This document shows, one piece after another, positions 35,586 to 39,345 of a DNA stretch of 39,345 bases. Each line of letters begins with the position of its first letter. Within the stretch, counting starts at the first letter, position 1. Both the position numbers and the translations under genes were made by a program. Origin of the DNA: Acidimicrobiia bacterium (GTDB lineage Bacteria; Actinomycetota; Acidimicrobiia; Acidimicrobiales; SKKL01); assembly GCA_016649895.1 (NCBI GenBank), contig JAENWR010000025.1:1-39345 (forward strand). The letters run 5' to 3'. The notes under the pieces were generated by a model, which saw nothing but the letters and a program-made list of their open reading frames with translations, had not been told where the DNA came from and made no database searches.

Positions 35586-36479
35586 GTGACCGACACATCA
35601 GAGGTCTGCGCCTTCCACCCGGATCGTCGGGCGGGCGTGGGATGTCAACGCTGCGGGCGGCGGATCTGCCCCGACTGCATGAACACCGCCTCGGTGGGCT
35701 TCCATTGCCCGCAGTGCGCGCACCAGGGGCGCCAGCAGGTCCACACGCGGCAGACGATGGCCGCCCGGCGCGATCCCATCGTCACCAAGGTGCTCATCGG
35801 CATCAACGCCGTGGTGTTCGTGCTCACCTCGCTGTCGGGTGGCGGCATCGGCCGTCCCGGTGGCCAGCTCTACATCGACGGGGTGCTCATCGGCATTGCC
35901 CGCTCGGGCCAGGGTTTCGACCTGATCGGGGTCGACGCGGGGGAGTGGTACCGACTGGTCACCGGAGGGTTCCTCCACGCCAACCTCATCCACATCGGGT
36001 TCAACATGTACCTGCTGTACATGTTGGGCTCGGTGCTCGAACCCGCTCTCGGCCGCATGCGGTTCGGTCTCCTCTACGGAACCTCGCTGCTCGCCGGTTC
36101 GTTCGGAGTGATGCTGATCGATCCAACGGCGCCCACCGTGGGAGCATCGGGTGCGGTGTTCGGCCTGATGGGGGCCATGGTCGTGGCCCAGCGGGCCACG
36201 GGCATCAACCCGTGGCAGAGCGGCATCGGCGGCCTGCTCGCCATCAACCTCGTGCTCACCTTCGCCATCTCGAACATCTCGATCGGTGGTCACATCGGTG
36301 GCCTGGTGGGTGGTGCCATCGCCGGTGCGCTCCTCGTCGAGCTGCCGGCGCGACTGCGTGGCACCGATCGGCGCACCGTCGAGCTGGCCTCCTCGGCGCT
36401 GGTGGTGGTGTTCGGCGCCGCATGCGTCGCCGGCTCGCTGTGGGCCGCCAGCCACTGGTACGACCCGATCCTCGGGTAG
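35586..36479 (+). CDS. Rhomboid family intramembrane serine protease with N-terminal zinc finger
   Basis: Rhomboids cut transmembrane helices of client proteins. The 297-residue protein has six membrane spans, the catalytic Ser189 in GASGAVFG and His236 in GGHIGGLVGG, and LIHIGFNMYLLYMLG with the Asn of the oxyanion hole. Before the membrane part is a B-box-like zinc finger (Cys8, His11, Cys20, Cys23, Cys28, Cys31, Cys41, Cys44), common in actinobacterial rhomboids. Substrates are unknown. Confidence 0.92.
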   Translation: MTDTSEVCAFHPDRRAGVGCQRCGRRICPDCMNTASVGFHCPQCAHQGRQQVHTRQTMAARRDPIVTKVLIGINAVVFVLTSLSGGGIGRPGGQLYIDGVLIGIARSGQGFDLIGVDAGEWYRLVTGGFLHANLIHIGFNMYLLYMLGSVLEPALGRMRFGLLYGTSLLAGSFGVMLIDPTAPTVGASGAVFGLMGAMVVAQRATGINPWQSGIGGLLAINLVLTFAISNISIGGHIGGLVGGAIAGALLVELPARLRGTDRRTVELASSALVVVFGAACVAGSLWAASHWYDPILG

Positions 36480-36510
36480 GTCGACCCGGCATGGTGCGGG
36501 TGACGGGCGG

Positions 36511-36516
36511 TACGGT
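36511..36516 (+). promoter_or_regulatory. -10 element TACGGT for the leaderless VOC gene
   Basis: TACGGT ends 6 nt before the GTG at 36523. There is no ribosome binding site, and other in-frame starts lie inside the rhomboid gene. Confidence 0.55.
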
Positions 36517-36522
36517 CCGGCT

Positions 36523-36906
36523 GTGACCGTTCAGCTCCACCACACCATCGTCGCCGCCGCCGACGCCCGCACGTCGGCGGTCTGGCTCACCGACATGCTC
36601 GGCCTCGCCGTGCCCGAACACGCGGGACACTTCTGGCAGGTGAACCTCGCCAACGGCGTCGCCCTCGACTTCGCGTCGACCGGAGACGAACCGGTCGTCC
36701 CGATCCACTACGCCTTCCTCATCAGCGAGGAGGAGTTCGACGAGGTGCACGGCCGCCTCCTCGTTGGCGAGCACGACATCTGGGCCGATCCCGGCCAGCG
36801 CTACCCGGGCGAGATCAACCACGACGACGGCGACCGCGGCGTCTACTTCCTCAGCAACGACGGGCACTACCTCGAGGTCATCACCGTGCCATACGGCGGC
36901 TGGTGA
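36523..36906 (+). CDS. VOC family (glyoxalase/bleomycin-resistance fold) protein
   Basis: The 127-residue protein has one vicinal-oxygen-chelate unit pair: QLHHTIVAAADARTSAVWLTDMLGL at the N-terminus and GVYFLSNDGHYLEVITVPY at the C-terminus, where His and Glu usually bind a metal. Family members include glyoxalases, dioxygenases and antibiotic-binding proteins; the substrate is unknown. It is converged upon by the SRPBCC gene, 9 bases away. Confidence 0.85.
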   Translation: MTVQLHHTIVAAADARTSAVWLTDMLGLAVPEHAGHFWQVNLANGVALDFASTGDEPVVPIHYAFLISEEEFDEVHGRLLVGEHDIWADPGQRYPGEINHDDGDRGVYFLSNDGHYLEVITVPYGGW

Positions 36907-36915
36907 CCTCGTCGC

Positions 36916-37368
36916 TCACTGCGGTGGACGAGCGCCCTCCACTCGTTGCGTGAGCCGACGGAGGTTGCCCCGCCAGATCCACCCGAGCACCGGGCGCGCC
37001 GCCCATGCCCCGATGGACCCCCCGAGCCACCACGGGAAGCGCAGCTCCTCGGTCCACGTGAGCACCGTGGCCTCGGGTCCCGACGGCGCCAAGGAGAACA
37101 GCCCCGAGCCGGTGACCAGGCCGACGTGGCGCACGCCCATGGCCCGGCCCACGTCCCACCGGGTGATCTCCATCTCATCCATCAGGCGGAGCGGTCCCAC
37201 CTTGGTGGCGCAGTCGAAGGTGGTGCCCACACCCGAGCGTCTCGTCGAGGTGAAGCGGATCGATTCGGCGTCGGCCATCCACTCGACGTGGGTCGAGATG
37301 TCGGCCAGCGCATCCCAGACCTCCTCGGTGGTGGCCGCGATGGTGGTGGATGTGCGGATTCCCGGCAT
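36916..37368 (-). CDS. SRPBCC (START-like) family protein
   Basis: The 150-residue protein has the polyketide-cyclase/START-like fold: IRTSTTIAATTEEVWDALADISTHVEWM at the N-terminus, a central beta-sheet (VGTTFDCATKVGPLRLMDEMEI) and a long C-terminal helix (ARPVLGWIWRGNLRRL). Such proteins bind hydrophobic ligands in a helix-grip pocket. The ATG was chosen for the fold start and the -10 hexamer 6 nt upstream; the open frame beyond it lies antisense to nothing protein-like. Confidence 0.85.
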   Translation of the reverse strand: MPGIRTSTTIAATTEEVWDALADISTHVEWMADAESIRFTSTRRSGVGTTFDCATKVGPLRLMDEMEITRWDVGRAMGVRHVGLVTGSGLFSLAPSGPEATVLTWTEELRFPWWLGGSIGAWAARPVLGWIWRGNLRRLTQRVEGARPPQ

Positions 37369-37374
37369 CCGTCG

Positions 37375-37380
37375 AACGTA
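37375..37380 (-). promoter_or_regulatory. -10 element TACGTT for the leaderless SRPBCC gene
   Basis: On the minus strand TACGTT ends 6 nt before the ATG at 37368, the same arrangement as at the other leaderless genes. Confidence 0.55.
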
Positions 37381-37455
37381 GCGGTGCCCGTCGCCGGCCC
37401 GGCGCTCAGTCCGAGCCCACTCGGCGACGGTTTGGGCGGTTCGGCCCCCCGCACC

Positions 37456-37469
37456 TTGACAGAACTGTC
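37456..37469. promoter_or_regulatory. Palindrome overlapping a consensus -35 hexamer
   Basis: TTGACA (37456-37461) is a perfect -35 hexamer and overlaps the palindrome GACAG-AA-CTGTC (37458-37469). No good -10 follows on the plus strand, and the plus strand downstream is antisense to the methyltransferase gene. The palindrome looks like a TetR-type operator and sits about 90 bases upstream of the SRPBCC gene. Confidence 0.45.
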
Positions 37470-37516
37470 TATCGAATCGATGTCGAATCGGCGCCCACGG
37501 GCGGCGAATCTGCGGC

Positions 37517-38311
37517 TCAGGGCTCGCGCACGTAGCGCGACACGTGCAGGTTGCTGTCGTCGTCGAAAGGCTCGCCGCTCCAGCCGGCGTGGCGGTCGGC
37601 CAGTCGCAGGCCCGCCGTCGCCGCCATCTCATCGAGCTGCGCGGGTGTGGCGTAGCGGATGCGCCACGGGCGTAGGCGGATCCCTGCGTCGGTGATGTCG
37701 ACGTGCTGGCCGGTGACCGTCTGCGAGGCGGGATCGTGCTCGGTGGCGGTGAGGACCAGCCGATCGAGGCTGACGCGCGCCGTCGACAGGTCGCGCTCGA
37801 CGCGGTCGGGCGGGTCGGCCGGCACGAACGCCTCGACCACGAGCGAGCCGCCGGGCGCGAGGATCCGCGCCACCCCCTCCAAGCACCGCTGCTGACGGGC
37901 CGCATCGTCGAGGTTGAAGAACGTGTTGAAGGTGACGAGCACCACGGCGAACGGTCCCGGCGCCACGAGATCGGGGGCGGCCATGTCGGCCTCGTGCAGC
38001 TCGATGGCTGCGGCGCCCGGCTTCGCCCGCAACAGGTCGAGCATCGACGGGCTCGAATCGATGCCGACCACGTGCAGGCCGCGCTCCACCAGTGGGAGGG
38101 CGATGCGTCCGCTGCCGACGCCCAGCTCGAGCACGCGGCGTGCGCCGGTGCCGGCGGGATCGGCCGGCGATCGGGCCAACTCCGCCACGTGGTCGGCCGT
38201 GGCGGCGACGTCGGTGATCTCGGCGTACCAGTCGTCGTAGACGTCGGCGAACGAGGTGCCGTAGTCGGGACCGATCGGACGGCTCGGATGGGGGAGCGGG
38301 TCGGGGTCCAT
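37517..38311 (-). CDS. SAM-dependent methyltransferase, class I
   Basis: The 264-residue protein has the Rossmann methyltransferase motifs RVLELGVGSGRIALPLVERG (motif I), VVGIDSSPSMLDLL (motif II) and FAVVLVTFNTFFNL (motif IV). It begins near the N-terminus with YGTSFADVYDDWYAEIT, typical of small-molecule methyltransferases. The start is either the ATG used here or the GTG directly before it at 38314; neither has a clear ribosome binding site. Substrate unknown. It is divergent from the superoxide dismutase gene. Confidence 0.88.
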   Translation of the reverse strand: MDPDPLPHPSRPIGPDYGTSFADVYDDWYAEITDVAATADHVAELARSPADPAGTGARRVLELGVGSGRIALPLVERGLHVVGIDSSPSMLDLLRAKPGAAAIELHEADMAAPDLVAPGPFAVVLVTFNTFFNLDDAARQQRCLEGVARILAPGGSLVVEAFVPADPPDRVERDLSTARVSLDRLVLTATEHDPASQTVTGQHVDITDAGIRLRPWRIRYATPAQLDEMAATAGLRLADRHAGWSGEPFDDDSNLHVSRYVREP

Positions 38312-38343
38312 CACGCCATGGTCTCACCCGACTGCCACCCAGC

Positions 38344-38349
38344 TAGCCT
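38344..38349 (+). promoter_or_regulatory. -10 element TAGCCT for superoxide dismutase gene
   Basis: TAGCCT lies 39 nt before the start codon, so this mRNA has a leader, and it carries an AGGAAAGG ribosome binding site. The -35 is weak (GTCTCA at 17 bases). Confidence 0.5.
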
Positions 38350-38388
38350 CCGAAGCGAACCAGACGAGGACCAGGAAAGGACCCCACA

Positions 38389-38979
38389 GTGGCTTTCGAA
38401 CTGCCGCCCCTGCCGTTCGCCAAGGATGCGCTCGAGTCCAAGGGCATGAGCGCCGAGACGCTCGAGTACCACCACGGCAAGCACCACAAGGCCTACGTCG
38501 ACAACCTGAACGGGTTGATCGCGGGCACCGAGAACGAGAACAAGTCGCTCGAGGAGATCATCAAGGCCGCCCCCGAGGGTGGTCTGTTCAACAACTCCGC
38601 CCAGGTGTGGAACCACACGTTCTTCTGGAACTGCCTCAGCCCCACCGGTGGCGGCGCCCCCTCGGGCGATCTTGCCGAGAAGCTGTCGAGCGCATTCGGG
38701 TCGGTCGATGCCTTCCGCGCCGAGTTCACCGACGCGGCCAAGACCCAGTTCGGCTCCGGCTGGGCGTGGCTCGGCCACGATGGCTCGAAGCTCCAGGTCA
38801 TGAAGACCCCGAACGCCGACAACCCGGTGAACCACGAGGTCAAGGCGCTGCTCACGCTCGACGTGTGGGAGCACGCCTACTACATCGACTTTCGCAACGC
38901 TCGCCCGGGCTTCATCGACAACTTCTTCGATCAGCTCGTCAACTGGGAGTTCGTGGAGCAGAACCTGAACGAGGTCTGA
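38389..38979 (+). CDS. sodB: Superoxide dismutase, Fe-type
   Basis: The enzyme converts superoxide to oxygen and hydrogen peroxide. The 196-residue protein has metal ligands His28, His76, Asp158 and His162 (LDVWEHAYY). The second-sphere Gln sits in the N-terminal half (SAQVWNHTFFWNC, Gln72), the arrangement of Fe-SOD; Mn-SOD would have Gly there. Metal use still needs an assay, as cambialistic forms exist. GTG start follows AGGAAAGG. A strong terminator lies downstream. Confidence 0.95.
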   Translation: MAFELPPLPFAKDALESKGMSAETLEYHHGKHHKAYVDNLNGLIAGTENENKSLEEIIKAAPEGGLFNNSAQVWNHTFFWNCLSPTGGGAPSGDLAEKLSSAFGSVDAFRAEFTDAAKTQFGSGWAWLGHDGSKLQVMKTPNADNPVNHEVKALLTLDVWEHAYYIDFRNARPGFIDNFFDQLVNWEFVEQNLNEV

Positions 38980-39071
38980 ACCTCTCGTCGGGCATCCGGC
39001 TGGTGGGCTTCCCACCGTCAGGATCCCCGCTCTCCGTCGCTCCGGATCCCGGAGGTGGCTCCGTCGGTTCA

Positions 39072-39113
39072 CGACCCGGGCCCGCGCCTCGGAAAGGCGC
39101 GGGGCCCGGGTCG
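39072..39113 (+). terminator. Terminator hairpin after the superoxide dismutase gene
   Basis: An 18-bp GC-rich stem with one bulged G (left arm 39072-39089, right arm 39095-39113) encloses the loop CGGAA. It is about 90 bases after the stop codon and has TTCC but no T-tract beyond it. It is the strongest hairpin in the window. Confidence 0.75.
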
Positions 39114-39133
39114 TTCCGCGCCGTGCGGAGCCG

Positions 39134-39139
39134 TAGCCT
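39134..39139 (+). promoter_or_regulatory. -10 element TAGCCT for the leaderless cysteine desulfurase gene
   Basis: TAGCCT ends 6 nt before the GTG at 39146, directly after the terminator of the preceding gene. Confidence 0.6.
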
Positions 39140-39145
39140 GACGGG

Positions 39146-39345
39146 GTGACCGCCTACCTCGACCACGCCGCCACCACGGCCATGCGCCCCGAGGCGGTCG
39201 AGGCGATGCTGCGGCTGCTCGGCGATCCTCCCGGCAACCCCTCCGGCGCGCACCGCGGCGCCCGCACCGCCCGCAAGGTCATCGACGAGGCGCGCGACGC
39301 CATGGCGTCGGTGCTGGGTTGTCGCCCCGGCGAGGTCGTCTTCAC
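39146..39345 (+). CDS. Cysteine desulfurase (IscS/NifS family), 3' end outside the window
   Basis: The visible 66 residues start MTAYLDHAATTAMRPEAVEA and continue with NPSGAHRGARTARKVIDEAR and GCRPGEVVF. This is the standard N-terminus of the PLP enzyme that takes sulfur from cysteine for Fe-S clusters and thiolated tRNA. The active-site Lys and Cys lie beyond the window end. In many actinobacteria this gene precedes mnmA. The GTG was chosen for the family start and the -10 hexamer 6 nt before it. Confidence 0.93.
   Translation, partial: MTAYLDHAATTAMRPEAVEAMLRLLGDPPGNPSGAHRGARTARKVIDEARDAMASVLGCRPGEVVF

Noticed and set aside
33481-39345. A defence or toxin-antitoxin island in the last 6 kb
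   Set aside because: All genes there belong to common housekeeping or general families with native codon use; no toxin, nuclease or restriction motif is visible.

Overview
The window is GC-rich, densely coded chromosomal DNA of an actinobacterium. The order rho-rpmE-prfA-prmC ... wecA-atp operon is the one known from Mycobacterium tuberculosis (rho, rpmE, prfA, hemK, Sua5 gene, rfe, Rv1303, atpBEFHAGDC). The separate atpF and atpH genes (no b-delta fusion), the rpiB-glyA pair before wecA and many leaderless promoters fit a deep-branching actinobacterium, perhaps class Acidimicrobiia; the class is inference. No IS element, prophage, CRISPR array, tRNA or rRNA was seen, and no gap without a gene exceeds about 170 bases.

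Layout. 1-4.7 kb: transcription termination and translation genes (rho, rpmE, a hypothetical gene, prfA, prmC). 4.8-8.1 kb: an accessory insert in the conserved order, with a stand-alone cyclic-nucleotide-binding protein, a thiolase-like protein on the minus strand and a divergent AAA ATPase with winged helix, the last two separated by a palindromic operator. 8.1-11.1 kb: rpiB, glyA, wecA. 11.1-18.9 kb: the complete F-type ATP synthase operon atpZ-I-B-E-F-H-A-G-D-C with its own promoter. 18.9-22.3 kb: a secreted or anchored protein with a probable frameshift, a small hypothetical, PPK2, a 2H-phosphoesterase/GNAT fusion and an Rrf2-type Fe-S regulator. 22.3-27.4 kb: a radical SAM/SPASM protein and protoporphyrinogen (coproporphyrinogen) oxidase, a nitronate monooxygenase-like gene and glpX. 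27.5-33.5 kb: a zinc-ribbon protein, a J-domain protein with alpha/beta hydrolase, an MFS transporter, a NifU-type scaffold, MeaB and a membrane protein. 33.5-39.3 kb: a lipoprotein, enoyl-CoA hydratase, rhomboid protease, VOC, SRPBCC, methyltransferase, Fe-type superoxide dismutase and the start of a cysteine desulfurase.

Two themes stand out. First, at ten genes a TANNNT hexamer lies exactly 6 nt before the start codon, which is the geometry of leaderless mRNAs; several more have 7-8 nt or a near-match. This was used to choose starts. Second, Fe-S and haem functions recur (Rrf2 regulator with three Cys, radical SAM, haem-pathway oxidase, NifU, Fe-SOD, cysteine desulfurase), though they are scattered and not one operon. 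Less usual items are a secreted Cys-bearing extension on ATP synthase subunit b, a 10-bp tandem repeat that breaks a reading frame, and palindromes that look like operators without an assigned regulator.
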